A stretch of 35,792 nt of DNA from Cyanothece sp. BG0011 (GCF_003013815.1 NZ_PRLH01000052.1:1-35792), one strand, 5' to 3'; counted from the stretch's first letter, positions 25,128 to 33,362 are shown. Program-made: numbers and translations. Notes: a model not told the origin generated them from the letters alone.

Positions 25128-26303
25128 CAGAAATGTTGAATGTCTTTAGAAAACTTTACATATCAAATTAGACTAACCCTATGGTGCTTAAATTTCACCT
25201 TAACCAAATCAGTTTTCTGAACCAATGTACATAGCTAATTTCCTGACACATATAAGCTTGAAGATAACGGAGTTTATCTAATATCGTTTTTCCAAATTCT
25301 AATGGTATTTCTATTAACTGTAGAATTAAATAAGCAATTAAGCAACTATAGATTTGGATTCTAATTCCATTCTCATTCTTCGTCATTAGTCTGTCTAATT
25401 TTAAGTGCATCTTTAAAAATTTCCAAAGTAATTCTATCTGCCATCTTTGTACATAAATCTCTGCTATTTCCTCATTGCTTACTCCTTCTTCTCCATCAAA
25501 GGGTAAATTAGTTGCTAATCTAAATTCAGTCCTGTCTTCTAAGTCACAAAATGCGACTACTCTAATTTCTACTTCTCTTTCATCTTTTCCTACTTTAGAA
25601 TTACCATCATCTAGCCTTTCTAAAGTAACATTATTTTTAATTCTCAAGACAAATGCTTTGTTTTGTTGTTCTTTCAACTCCCTGATTCTTTCACAAGAAG
25701 CGAACCCTCTATCCATTATGCCTACTCCATTTTCTGGAATTGCATTTACTGTTTGATGTCCATATTTATAGTCATGTCCTTGCCCAAAATGAATAACTAT
25801 TCCTCCTGTTTCTGATGTCCAGTTGTCTAATCCACAAAATAGTTTAACTTGATGATATCCTTGACTGCATAAAAGTTTACTTGTTAGACTAAGTATAGTA
25901 GAATCAATAGGAAAATAAGAACGAGCTTTTCTTTCTCCTTTTCGTTGACGAAGCTTTCTTTTTAATTGATTAATGATGTCAAGAAAAACTTGAGTGTCTC
26001 TTTTCTTGCTTGCCTTAGAAAAATTAGATATTTTTAGGTCTATTCCTTGAGTATTTAATCTTTTAAATAAATCCTGCATACTCACAACACTTTTATCCAT
26101 TACATACTCCAACCAGCAGGAGACAAATGAAAATGTACTGAGAACCGGATAATCATTTCTAGGTAAAGGTTTTAAGATAGTTTTAATGACTTTAGGAAAA
26201 CTTTGTAAAATCAAATTATTTATTTTGCTTTTCTATGTTTTTTCTTATTCTAGCATTTTAAACGGATTTTCTCCAGGCTTTTTTCTAACATTCAACATTT
26301 CTG
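25128..26303 (-). mobile_element. IS4-family insertion sequence, copy 2 (1176 bp)
   Basis: Same length, same 16-bp inverted repeats and same orientation as 8651-9826. The left flank is an interrupted CyRepA1 fragment (...GCTAGAAGG) and the right flank an unrelated HepT-like gene (GAAGAAAGC...). There is no target duplication, so one side was lost or exchanged. With copy 1 it brackets 17.6 kb in direct orientation. Confidence 0.9.
25195..26214 (-). CDS. IS4-family DDE transposase (copy 2)
   Basis: 339 residues, identical in translation to the transposase at 8718-9737, with D104, D168, E261 and the full YREK motif. The absence of any difference points to recent transposition or gene conversion between the two copies. 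Because both copies lie in the same orientation, homologous recombination between them would delete or release the 17.6-kb segment as a circle. Confidence 0.92.
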   Translation of the reverse strand: MILQSFPKVIKTILKPLPRNDYPVLSTFSFVSCWLEYVMDKSVVSMQDLFKRLNTQGIDLKISNFSKASKKRDTQVFLDIINQLKRKLRQRKGERKARSYFPIDSTILSLTSKLLCSQGYHQVKLFCGLDNWTSETGGIVIHFGQGHDYKYGHQTVNAIPENGVGIMDRGFASCERIRELKEQQNKAFVLRIKNNVTLERLDDGNSKVGKDEREVEIRVVAFCDLEDRTEFRLATNLPFDGEEGVSNEEIAEIYVQRWQIELLWKFLKMHLKLDRLMTKNENGIRIQIYSCLIAYLILQLIEIPLEFGKTILDKLRYLQAYMCQEISYVHWFRKLIWLR

Positions 26304-26492
26304 GAAGAAAGCAGAGCTATTTTAGATGAATTACGGCGATTCCGTCATGTAATCAGAAGTGCTTATTCCTTTCAGTTAGATAGGCAAAAAGTGCTAATTG
26401 TTGTTAATAATTTTTTGATTTATCATCATCAACTTATCCAAGAAATTCAATCATTTTGTAATTATTTAGATGAAGAAGAAGATCAACAATAA
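26304..26492 (+). pseudogene. 3' remnant of a HepT-like HEPN toxin gene
   Basis: The frame emerges from the IS edge with EESRAILDELRRFRHVIRSA, then YSFQLDRQKVLIVV, and stops at TAA 26490-26492. LDELRRFRHxxRxxY is the C-terminal signature I associate with HepT-like/HEPN proteins paired with nucleotidyltransferases. The first half and any partner gene are missing to the left of the IS. About 62 codons remain, and there is no start codon. It is not a copy of the intact hepT at 1604-2071. Confidence 0.65.
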
Positions 26493-26497
26493 TTTTC

Positions 26498-26569
26498 TTA
26501 TACTCGTACCTTTACTTATACTCGTTAATTGAGTATAATAATAACAGAGGTTAACTTATACTTATACTC
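26498..26569. promoter_or_regulatory. TTATACTC repeats ahead of the second resolvase gene
   Basis: TTATACTC occurs at 26498-26505, 26516-26523 and 26562-26569, and inverted as GAGTATAA at 26531-26538; TTATACTT is at 26556-26563. The second and the inverted copy form a perfect 8-bp inverted repeat with a 7-base centre. The last copy touches the ATG. This is probably an operator for self-regulation, or a recombinase binding site. One such octamer (3720-3727) also lies upstream of the other resolvase gene. Confidence 0.6.
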
Positions 26570-28660
26570 ATGTCTAATTATGATAGTATCGTTCATTTTT
26601 GCCAGCGAGAATCAGAGATTGATTTAACAGAAGCGATCGCACAAGCGAGAACGGAATGGTTAAAAAACTGGTTATTAGAGCATTTACCGAAAATAGCTGA
26701 ATTAGAGGATACCCCCGAAGACCACGAATTTGCCCGACAATGGGATGCTATGGCGAAGGAGATGATGGCCGATCGCGGTTTGGTTACACCTTCACAGCAA
26801 AAGAACCGCCTCACTGATATCCGTAATGCCCTGAAAACCCTTAATCCTAACCATCCTGCTTTAGCTGATGTGGGGTTTACCTCCCAAGAGTGGGAGGCCA
26901 TTAACCGTTCTTCTGAACAACGAGTTAGCGATCGCAATACTAAATTTTTATCTGACCCTGATGCTATTGTAGAGAAGGCCATCGCTTTACTCGATAGCAA
27001 TGATTGGTCTGACTTGGCCGCTGGTTTGGCTGTTTTGACTGGTCGCCGTTGTGCTGAAATTTTACAGACTGCGGAGTTTGAATATAAATCTCATTATTCG
27101 GTTACTTTTAGTGGATCTCTGAAACGTCGCAGTGAACCGGTTAACCTACAGTTTGAAATTCCGACTTTGGCCTCGGCATCAGTAGTCATTGACGCTTTAG
27201 CTAAACTGAGGGAATGGGTTGATACCAAAGGGTTAGATAACCGGGCCATTAATAATAAATATGCCCATGCTGTCATTAACTCAAGCGATCGCCATTTCCG
27301 TGAGTTAGTCCCCACCCGTGATGGAGAAGATAATCTTTATACTCATTTATTCCGGGCTGTTTATGCTACCATCGCCACTCATTGGTATTGTCCCCCTAAT
27401 GTCCCTGAGTTAGAGTTCAGAGCTTATATTCAAGGTCATTTTAAAATCCTCGATGAGAATAACCCTGAGTTAAGAAGGAGTTTAGCGGCCTCTCGTAATT
27501 ATTTTGATTATAAGATTGCTGATGGTCAAGGGAATGTCGATGGCCGGTTAGGGATTAAGTTAGCGTTCCCCAATGTCACTGTGGTTGAGGCTTTTGAAAG
27601 TTATTATCAACCCCCAATAAGAGATGATGATAACCATGATGAAGCTGTACCGAATAATTCTCAACCCATACCCGAACCCGAACCCCTCACAGATGAAGAG
27701 TTAGTTAAAGCGTTAGTGAGTATGCTTGATAGTTCTGATGATGAAGTGTTATTGACTGGGTTAATGGGGGTTACGGGCCGTACTCCTGGTGAACTGCTTA
27801 AGTCCGGGGTTTTTCGGTTATCTCCTGATGGGATGGTTTTGTTTTCTCCTACTGGTTTAACTCAATCTTCTCCCCTTCCTACTTTGGTTGAGGGGCCTAA
27901 AGTGATTGACGCGATCGCTTGTCTTCGTCACCACCCTGATGTTCAATCAGAGTTATATCTTAGTCCCAATCAAATTAATGACCATTGCCATGCCAAAGTT
28001 GAACCGGTCATTACTCAATCCCTTGGTTTGAAGGATATCAAAGAACTTTACGCTAACTATACTCACCTTTGTTCTCTTCAAGAAATCTCAGTTACATCCG
28101 AACCATCAATGGCAACCGAACTTGATTGGGCTGATGTCGCAAAGTCTTTAGCACAATCTCTTAATCTTGATTCTCCTACTCAATTACAAGATTGGTTTGA
28201 CCAGCTTCCATTTGATTCTACTCCCCATACTCATACTTATACTCATACTCAAGATGAGTCTGATGAACTTAAAAGAATGTTCTCGTCTCAACAACAATCA
28301 TTGAATCATTTAACTGATGCTATCTCGAATCTTGTGGTTACTCTCAAGGGAGAAGAGACAACCACCACGCAAGAAAACACCAATCATACCCTAAATCCAG
28401 GGAAGCAAAAAGTTAATCGTGCCATTGATGCCATTATCGATTACAACAATAATCAGGCTACTAAAACAAAGGATAAATGGCGGATTACTATTTCGGCACT
28501 TAAACAGTTAACTAAATGTAATCAAGGTTTAATTGCTAGAGTTATTGAAAAACGTCAAACTGAAATTGAACAACATCATCAAACCCATCAATTGGGACAA
28601 TATCATAATTCTAAAGGTAAAATGGCTCCTTCTATTTCTGATGTTATCTCTTCTATTTAA
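26570..28660 (+). CDS. telomere resolvase-like recombinase with an internal half-duplication
   Basis: 696 residues. Residues 125-345 are the catalytic fold: LAVLTGRRCAEIL (R169/R170), K185 in SGSLKRRSE, R262 in LFRAVYATIATHWYCPP, H290 in AYIQGH, and the likely nucleophile Y311 in RNYFDYKIADG. Residues 375-505 repeat the first half of this fold (GLMGVTGRTPGELL with R404, then PTLVEGPKVIDAIACLR) but lack the later catalytic residues. Residues 612-696 match the C-terminal DNA-binding module of the 2077-3699 protein (RAIDAIIDYNN, KWRITISALKQL). Family members resolve replicated telomeres into hairpins; here the degenerate repeat may aid DNA binding or dimer contact. The next gene starts ten bases after its stop. 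Confidence 0.72.
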   Translation: MSNYDSIVHFCQRESEIDLTEAIAQARTEWLKNWLLEHLPKIAELEDTPEDHEFARQWDAMAKEMMADRGLVTPSQQKNRLTDIRNALKTLNPNHPALADVGFTSQEWEAINRSSEQRVSDRNTKFLSDPDAIVEKAIALLDSNDWSDLAAGLAVLTGRRCAEILQTAEFEYKSHYSVTFSGSLKRRSEPVNLQFEIPTLASASVVIDALAKLREWVDTKGLDNRAINNKYAHAVINSSDRHFRELVPTRDGEDNLYTHLFRAVYATIATHWYCPPNVPELEFRAYIQGHFKILDENNPELRRSLAASRNYFDYKIADGQGNVDGRLGIKLAFPNVTVVEAFESYYQPPIRDDDNHDEAVPNNSQPIPEPEPLTDEELVKALVSMLDSSDDEVLLTGLMGVTGRTPGELLKSGVFRLSPDGMVLFSPTGLTQSSPLPTLVEGPKVIDAIACLRHHPDVQSELYLSPNQINDHCHAKVEPVITQSLGLKDIKELYANYTHLCSLQEISVTSEPSMATELDWADVAKSLAQSLNLDSPTQLQDWFDQLPFDSTPHTHTYTHTQDESDELKRMFSSQQQSLNHLTDAISNLVVTLKGEETTTTQENTNHTLNPGKQKVNRAIDAIIDYNNNQATKTKDKWRITISALKQLTKCNQGLIARVIEKRQTEIEQHHQTHQLGQYHNSKGKMAPSISDVISSI

Positions 28661-28669
28661 GAATAAATA

Positions 28670-28930
28670 ATGAATAACTCCAACCAATTTGAACTACCGT
28701 CAAGTCAAGAACGAGATTATTCGATTCTCCTCAGAGTCATGGGAGAACTATCTGACGATCCTGTAGATTTAGTCGATAAACTAATTTCATTAGTTAACAC
28801 CGAAACAAGAGATTGGAAAAATCCCGACATCAACACTTATTGCCAAAAGAACAGCTTTGACTCTTCTGACCACAAACAACTCAAAATCATCTTACAACAA
28901 GAGTTAAGAAAAGAAGGTTACGATGTTTAA
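28670..28930 (+). CDS. small protein copying one CyRepA1 domain
   Basis: 86 residues. DPVDLVDKLISLVNTETRDW, then NTYCQKNSF and LQQELRKEGYDV, align with residues about 800-860 of Rep copy 2 (DPVEYIEKLLEMVDCEKRQW, ITAYCNF, FTQELIDEGHEV). The region lies just after the helicase core in Rep. The free-standing domain follows the resolvase gene after ten bases, so it is in its operon, and it overlaps the Rep stop codon tail-to-tail. Possible roles are Rep inhibitor by mixed oligomers, or an adaptor between resolvase and Rep; neither is shown. It could also be a leftover of another rep gene, but it has its own start and stop. Confidence 0.65.
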   Translation: MNNSNQFELPSSQERDYSILLRVMGELSDDPVDLVDKLISLVNTETRDWKNPDINTYCQKNSFDSSDHKQLKIILQQELRKEGYDV

Positions 28931-31900
28931 ATTGCCATTAATCCCTCTACATAATCGATCGCATCATCGGGCATCCTCTCAAATAACCAGTTTAAAAGTT
29001 GATGACTACCCCATCCTAACTTATGACTTAACTGGGTTATCTTGGCCTTGGCCAGTTCTAGCCCCTCAAAACTTTCGGCTGCTAATAACCACCAATACGC
29101 AGTATGGACTGTTAACTCAAAGTCAGGTGAGTAGCGATCACTTGAATAAGGCCACCAGAATGGTTTTAAGTCTTCTGTCACATTCGTTTCCTCTTGGTTA
29201 TTAGTCTTACGAGTTCGAGCAAGTTCTGTGACACCTCCTAGACTCTGTGGGGACTGGCTTTGACCCTCCTCATTTTCTAATTGGTCTTGGGGGTTTCCTA
29301 CCTGAACCACGTTCTCTGTTCCGAGGCTAAAACCTGTTCGGTAATCAGTCTCAGTTCTCCCGTTATTTTCTACTGTCACAGAAGTCTCTTGCTGGTTAAT
29401 TGTATACGAGTTTTCGGGAAGTTCTGTGACACCTTCTAAGCCATATCTGGTGACTGTTTGACCCCATTTGAGATCGAAGGCGTTTAAGATGGCGTTCCGA
29501 TCAGAATTGTTCAGTTTTTCGGGGTCAAGTTTATAGGTTCTTACTCGTTCCCCATTGACCCGTTTTTGTTCACAGATGAATCCTAAACCGATTTTATCTA
29601 GGAACCGGTTCAGCAAATGAATGGCCTTAGATTTTTTGGTGACGATGATGTCGAATAACTGGTACAAGCGATTTCTTCTCCGTAAGCATTTTTGCTTAAA
29701 CTCTTCTAACCAAGAATCATCCTGGGTGTATTCCTTATCTGGGTTAGCTAAAACTTCGAGTATTCCCAGGTCTAATAATTCTTTGACTAGGGGGTAGTAA
29801 GCCCTAATGTCCGGGAGGTACACTATCGAATGAGTAGCGAATTGCCTAAACTTATGGCTGTATTCTTTCTCATCGTAATATTGGGCCGCGTCGGGGTTTA
29901 ATAACTTCCAGTACAACTTAATGGCATTTAGCGATCGCCTTCTATCCCTGACCACGTTCTTTTCTATGAACTCTGGGGTTAACTCGACTCCGGGTATTTC
30001 TTCACCGATAAATGCTTTGGTTGCTTGATGCCGTTCAGTGGCCGTGGCTGTTGCTTTTCTCATTATGGACTGGGCCGCCTCTAAGGTTATATCCCCAGAA
30101 TTGGCGATCGCACTCGCTGTTTCCCTATGAATGGCCTTACCCTGTTCCGTTTCCCCTTCCATGAACTCCTTAGTTTGTAATAAAACTTCACATCCATTAG
30201 TGTTAATTTTTATTACTTCATGGCCTTCGTCTATTAATTCCTGGGTGAAGATTTCTCTGAGGTTAGCTAAGCCAAAATTATCACGGGCTTTGAAGTTACA
30301 ATAAGCAGTAATATGAACGTTAGACCATTGCCTTTTTTCGCAGTCTACCATTTCTAATAATTTTTCAATATATTCTACAGGATCGTCAAGTTTTACTAAT
30401 TGTTGAACATCTAATAAACTTAACCCTTCTTTATGGTATTCGTGAAGGGACTTGTTAATCTCAACAGGGTCAAAACTTCGATTACCTCTTATCATCCCTG
30501 CGGTTCTAATATAAATATATCTGGGTACGTTTGCTCTATATCTCATCAATGCTTGACGACATTGGGAGGGAGTCAAGACGCCGACAAATATTCCAAATAC
30601 TTTATCAAACCAGTGTTTTACTTCATGGTCTATTTTACCATTAATTTTCCCATCGATGCTGGTTCCCGTACTCATTGATGGGGTATAAATTAGGATATCG
30701 GGTCGTTCTTTTTTGATGGATTCATTGACCCTTTCAACATAATCTTTCCCCCATTGATCTTCTACTGTTTTACTGTCTATTCTGTTAATGATTTTATCAG
30801 GAAATCGTTTATGTAATTCCCTTTCCATTTTTTCAGCTTCTGCTTGAGAATCAGTGGCTATGATGATTTTTTGACCGGCTTCAATAGCGTTAAGGGCTTC
30901 TTGTTTAATCCATTTCTTTTGGTTTAAAATATAAGCTTTATAACTCAAAGGCTTTTCATGGTTGACTATAGTAAAGACTGAGGTATTTGTCGGAGCCAAT
31001 GACCTAATGTAATCGATACTCACATCGGTTAAGTCGGCATCCGATAGTAAAACTAATCCTTTATAGGATAAAACTTCATTGATAATCTTTTGAAAAGATT
31101 TTAAGAGTAATGACCGTTTTTCTTTACAGGTTGATGAGGCTAATAAATGGGTTAATCCTAGTTCTGCTTCATCTAAGAAAATGGCTGTTTTCTCTAAGTT
31201 TCTATGGTATAATTTCCAAATAGAATCAAAACATAATCCTAATGTGGCTTGGTTTTCATAGATGGTTAATCGGTTGACTTGTTTACACAAGGGATCATCA
31301 GTATCTATTTGCCATTCGATACCCCATGCTTGTGCCTGTCCCCTTCCTAAAACAATCCTAGGAACAATGGAAATGATTTTGTATCCTTCTGTTCTCAATT
31401 GTTTGATTAGGTTCTCATTGAGGTGACTTTTACCACTTCCTTTGGCACTTTTTAGGTTAATTATCCCCTGTTTGGGCATCAGTTCTATTAGTAAGTCACT
31501 GGGTAAGTATTTACCATCAATTAAGTCTTTTTGGGTTAGCTGTATGTCTGGAGCATAAGTCAAGCTTCTTAAGTCTTTTTGGATTTTCTTGATTCTAGGA
31601 TCTAGCTTTTTCTTCTGATAGCTTTTAGCTTTTTTAAGAAACTGCTTAATCGTAATTAACTTAACATTTCCTTCTCCTTGAAGGCTGAATCTGAACGATT
31701 TAGCTAGTTTGATTTTCTCAATGGTTTGATCGTCTAATTCATCAATGTCTAAACCAGTTTCTTTATCGGTTAATTGTCCCCAATCCACTACTTTTAGGTT
31801 AGGTACAATCTTGCCTAGTTTTTCATAGGCGATCGCTACGTTTGGGTTGATAATTGACCCGGCATCGGCGTACAGCACAAACTTGGGTTTTTCCCATCCA

Positions 31901-32775
31901 TATCGTTGCTTAATTGATGCGATCGCAGCTTCTATGGCCTTTGTACTACTGCCAAAGTTCCCCCCACTGGCCCCAATAATCGGAATCCCCACGTTAGATG
32001 ATGCTAGAAGGGGTTTATATTCTAATCCCTCACAGAACCCTATTATTTCCTTTTCGGGGGCTTCCTGGGGTAAATAAGTGGCAATGGGTAGTTCTCCCGA
32101 TGGTAGGTCGATGGGTATCCCCCTAGAGTTCTTTGAGGATAACCATAGGTATTTCCCTAATTCGTTGGCCTGTGGGGTGAGATTGTTGATTCTGAGGCCG
32201 GTGTACAATCCATTTTCGTCTGGTACCGGAATGAGGATACCGTCGCAGGGATTATTTAGTTTGTCCCCCCGGTGGTTTACCCCTGATAATCTGATATCTA
32301 CAGGTTTTCTTAATCTTTGCCACTTGGTAATACTTCGGTAGTTCCCCTCAGTTATTTGGCGATCGCTTATCCCCCGTTCCCTCAATATTTGACCGTGGGT
32401 TTGAGATAGGGTTAGCTGGCCCAGTATTTCCCTGATTACCTGATCCCTCTCTGGGATAGATAACAGCTTCTCTAAACTCTCTCCCTGCTCCCTGCTCCTC
32501 CGCTCCCTGCTCCCCTGCTCCCTTCTCCCTGCTCCCTGCTTCCCTTGCTCTTTTAACCATTCCTGGCGGCGTTCATCAGCCCATTTCTCAGCATCGGGCT
32601 TGTAAGCCCACAGATTGAATCCCCACGGGTCTTGGCCCCGATACAGGTAATCTAAGGGGTTGGCTTCACTGCTTCGACAGTAAACTAGGTTTGTGCTGGT
32701 GTTTTGTCGGCAATCACGGCGTTCTCCATTACACACCGGACAGGGAGTCTGACGGTTATATCTAAGCCAGATCAT
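28927..32775 (-). CDS. CyRepA1-type plasmid replication protein (copy 2)
   Basis: 1282 residues. The N-terminal 330 or so are nearly the same as copy 1: zinc ribbon CPVCNGERRDC, REQGS linker, then DUF3854/TOPRIM with GFCEGLEYKPLL and FVLYADAGSI. After about residue 340 the helicase is different: Walker A LKSAKGSGKSHL (about 445), IVPRIVLGRGQA, Walker B AIFLDEAELG (about 533), and motif VI-like SQCRQALMRYRAN (about 738). The C-terminal half (wHTH-like segments and a long linker) is also unlike copy 1. Copy 2 thus shares only its primase half with copy 1. The start is ATG 32775, after an AGGGGG sequestered in a hairpin. It appears complete and is probably the active initiator of this block. Confidence 0.85.
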   Translation of the reverse strand: MIWLRYNRQTPCPVCNGERRDCRQNTSTNLVYCRSSEANPLDYLYRGQDPWGFNLWAYKPDAEKWADERRQEWLKEQGKQGAGRREQGSRERRSREQGESLEKLLSIPERDQVIREILGQLTLSQTHGQILRERGISDRQITEGNYRSITKWQRLRKPVDIRLSGVNHRGDKLNNPCDGILIPVPDENGLYTGLRINNLTPQANELGKYLWLSSKNSRGIPIDLPSGELPIATYLPQEAPEKEIIGFCEGLEYKPLLASSNVGIPIIGASGGNFGSSTKAIEAAIASIKQRYGWEKPKFVLYADAGSIINPNVAIAYEKLGKIVPNLKVVDWGQLTDKETGLDIDELDDQTIEKIKLAKSFRFSLQGEGNVKLITIKQFLKKAKSYQKKKLDPRIKKIQKDLRSLTYAPDIQLTQKDLIDGKYLPSDLLIELMPKQGIINLKSAKGSGKSHLNENLIKQLRTEGYKIISIVPRIVLGRGQAQAWGIEWQIDTDDPLCKQVNRLTIYENQATLGLCFDSIWKLYHRNLEKTAIFLDEAELGLTHLLASSTCKEKRSLLLKSFQKIINEVLSYKGLVLLSDADLTDVSIDYIRSLAPTNTSVFTIVNHEKPLSYKAYILNQKKWIKQEALNAIEAGQKIIIATDSQAEAEKMERELHKRFPDKIINRIDSKTVEDQWGKDYVERVNESIKKERPDILIYTPSMSTGTSIDGKINGKIDHEVKHWFDKVFGIFVGVLTPSQCRQALMRYRANVPRYIYIRTAGMIRGNRSFDPVEINKSLHEYHKEGLSLLDVQQLVKLDDPVEYIEKLLEMVDCEKRQWSNVHITAYCNFKARDNFGLANLREIFTQELIDEGHEVIKINTNGCEVLLQTKEFMEGETEQGKAIHRETASAIANSGDITLEAAQSIMRKATATATERHQATKAFIGEEIPGVELTPEFIEKNVVRDRRRSLNAIKLYWKLLNPDAAQYYDEKEYSHKFRQFATHSIVYLPDIRAYYPLVKELLDLGILEVLANPDKEYTQDDSWLEEFKQKCLRRRNRLYQLFDIIVTKKSKAIHLLNRFLDKIGLGFICEQKRVNGERVRTYKLDPEKLNNSDRNAILNAFDLKWGQTVTRYGLEGVTELPENSYTINQQETSVTVENNGRTETDYRTGFSLGTENVVQVGNPQDQLENEEGQSQSPQSLGGVTELARTRKTNNQEETNVTEDLKPFWWPYSSDRYSPDFELTVHTAYWWLLAAESFEGLELAKAKITQLSHKLGWGSHQLLNWLFERMPDDAIDYVEGLMAI
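32482..32550 (-). repeat. heptanucleotide tandem repeats (CCCTGCT type) in rep copy 2
   Basis: Heptads of the same family as 7881-7950, again in frame and read as RREQGS-like residues. The unit order and number differ between the two rep genes although the flanking DNA is nearly identical, so the array evolves faster than its surroundings. Confidence 0.72.
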
Positions 32776-32780
32776 ACGTC

Positions 32781-32804
32781 CCCCCTAACTGTGATACAAG
32801 GGGG
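32781..32804 (-). promoter_or_regulatory. hairpin hiding the rep copy 2 ribosome binding site
   Basis: CCCCCT (32781-32786) pairs with AGGGGG (32799-32804) across a 12-base loop. On the minus strand AGGGGG is followed by GACGT and the ATG at 32775. The stem is the counterpart of 8226-8253; the loop sequence has changed while the pairing is kept. Confidence 0.7.
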
Positions 32805-32886
32805 TTGATGATGGAACTTAAGAAAAATTTTCCATCACATTTAGATCCGCCACAAAGCAGACTACGTATAAGTTTCATGAATGTCT

Positions 32887-32910
32887 CCAGAAGTGGTTAC
32901 AACCTTCTGG
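32887..32910 (-). promoter_or_regulatory. conserved leader stem-loop upstream of rep copy 2
   Basis: CCAGAAG (32887-32893) and CTTCTGG (32904-32910), loop of ten bases. Same stem as 8334-8357 and at a similar distance from the start codon, but with another loop. The leader continues to a T-run (33034-33040) that could end a plus-strand antisense RNA. Confidence 0.65.
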
Positions 32911-33047
32911 CTAACCTCAAACTGGCTTTATTTGGAAATCTTGGGTGACAATAGAAATAAGAAATTTAATTTTTAGGCTTGGTTTTGCCTTAAGGTTAGG
33001 AAACGATTTTCGTTCTAGCTTTGAGGTTGCCAGGTTTTTTTATTGGC

Positions 33048-33278
33048 TTAACTTTCAGCTTTTTCTTGTTCTAATTGATAATCTTTAGCTGACTCTAAAC
33101 CACCAGCACGTATCGCACGTTCCAATAAATCAGAGCGTGTCATTTTGTATTCCTTGGCTAGTCGATCTATTTCATCCGAAGCAAAATCCGTCAACATAAA
33201 GCACTTCTGCTTTTTGACTTCCCCGTAAATTCCTGGTTTTGAACGAACATCTTCAGACATTACTAGCAAAGACATCAT
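33048..33278 (-). CDS. ribbon-helix-helix regulator upstream of rep copy 2
   Basis: 76 residues; KKQKCFMLTDFASDEIDRLA, then KEYKMTRSDLLERAIRAGG, is a ribbon-helix-helix fold like that of 23369-23593. GAGG lies nine bases before ATG 33278. It precedes the rep leader by 270 bases on the same strand and is the likely plasmid copy or rep regulator. GATATCCTGA repeats in the divergent region (33327-33362) are probably its operator. In the left replication block the equivalent place holds a different, broken regulator (XRE type). Confidence 0.78.
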   Translation of the reverse strand: MMSLLVMSEDVRSKPGIYGEVKKQKCFMLTDFASDEIDRLAKEYKMTRSDLLERAIRAGGLESAKDYQLEQEKAES

Positions 33279-33326
33279 ATATCAGTACCTCATTAGGTTA
33301 GCTTTTTTTCTATCCTACCACAAACA

Positions 33327-33362
33327 TCAGGATATCCATACCTTGATATCCTGATATCCTGA
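33327..33362. promoter_or_regulatory. operator-like GATATCCTGA repeats
   Basis: TCAGGATATC at 33327-33336 is the inverse of GATATCCTGA at 33345-33354 and 33353-33362; the last two overlap by two bases. They lie between the divergent RHH regulator and GIY-YIG genes, the normal site for an autoregulating RHH repressor. Confidence 0.6.

Noticed and set aside
8651-26303. Composite transposon bounded by the two IS4 copies
   Set aside because: The outer flanks do not share a target duplication (left ...CAGTTGC, right GAAGAAAGC), and both outer flanking genes are truncated, so unit transposition is not supported.
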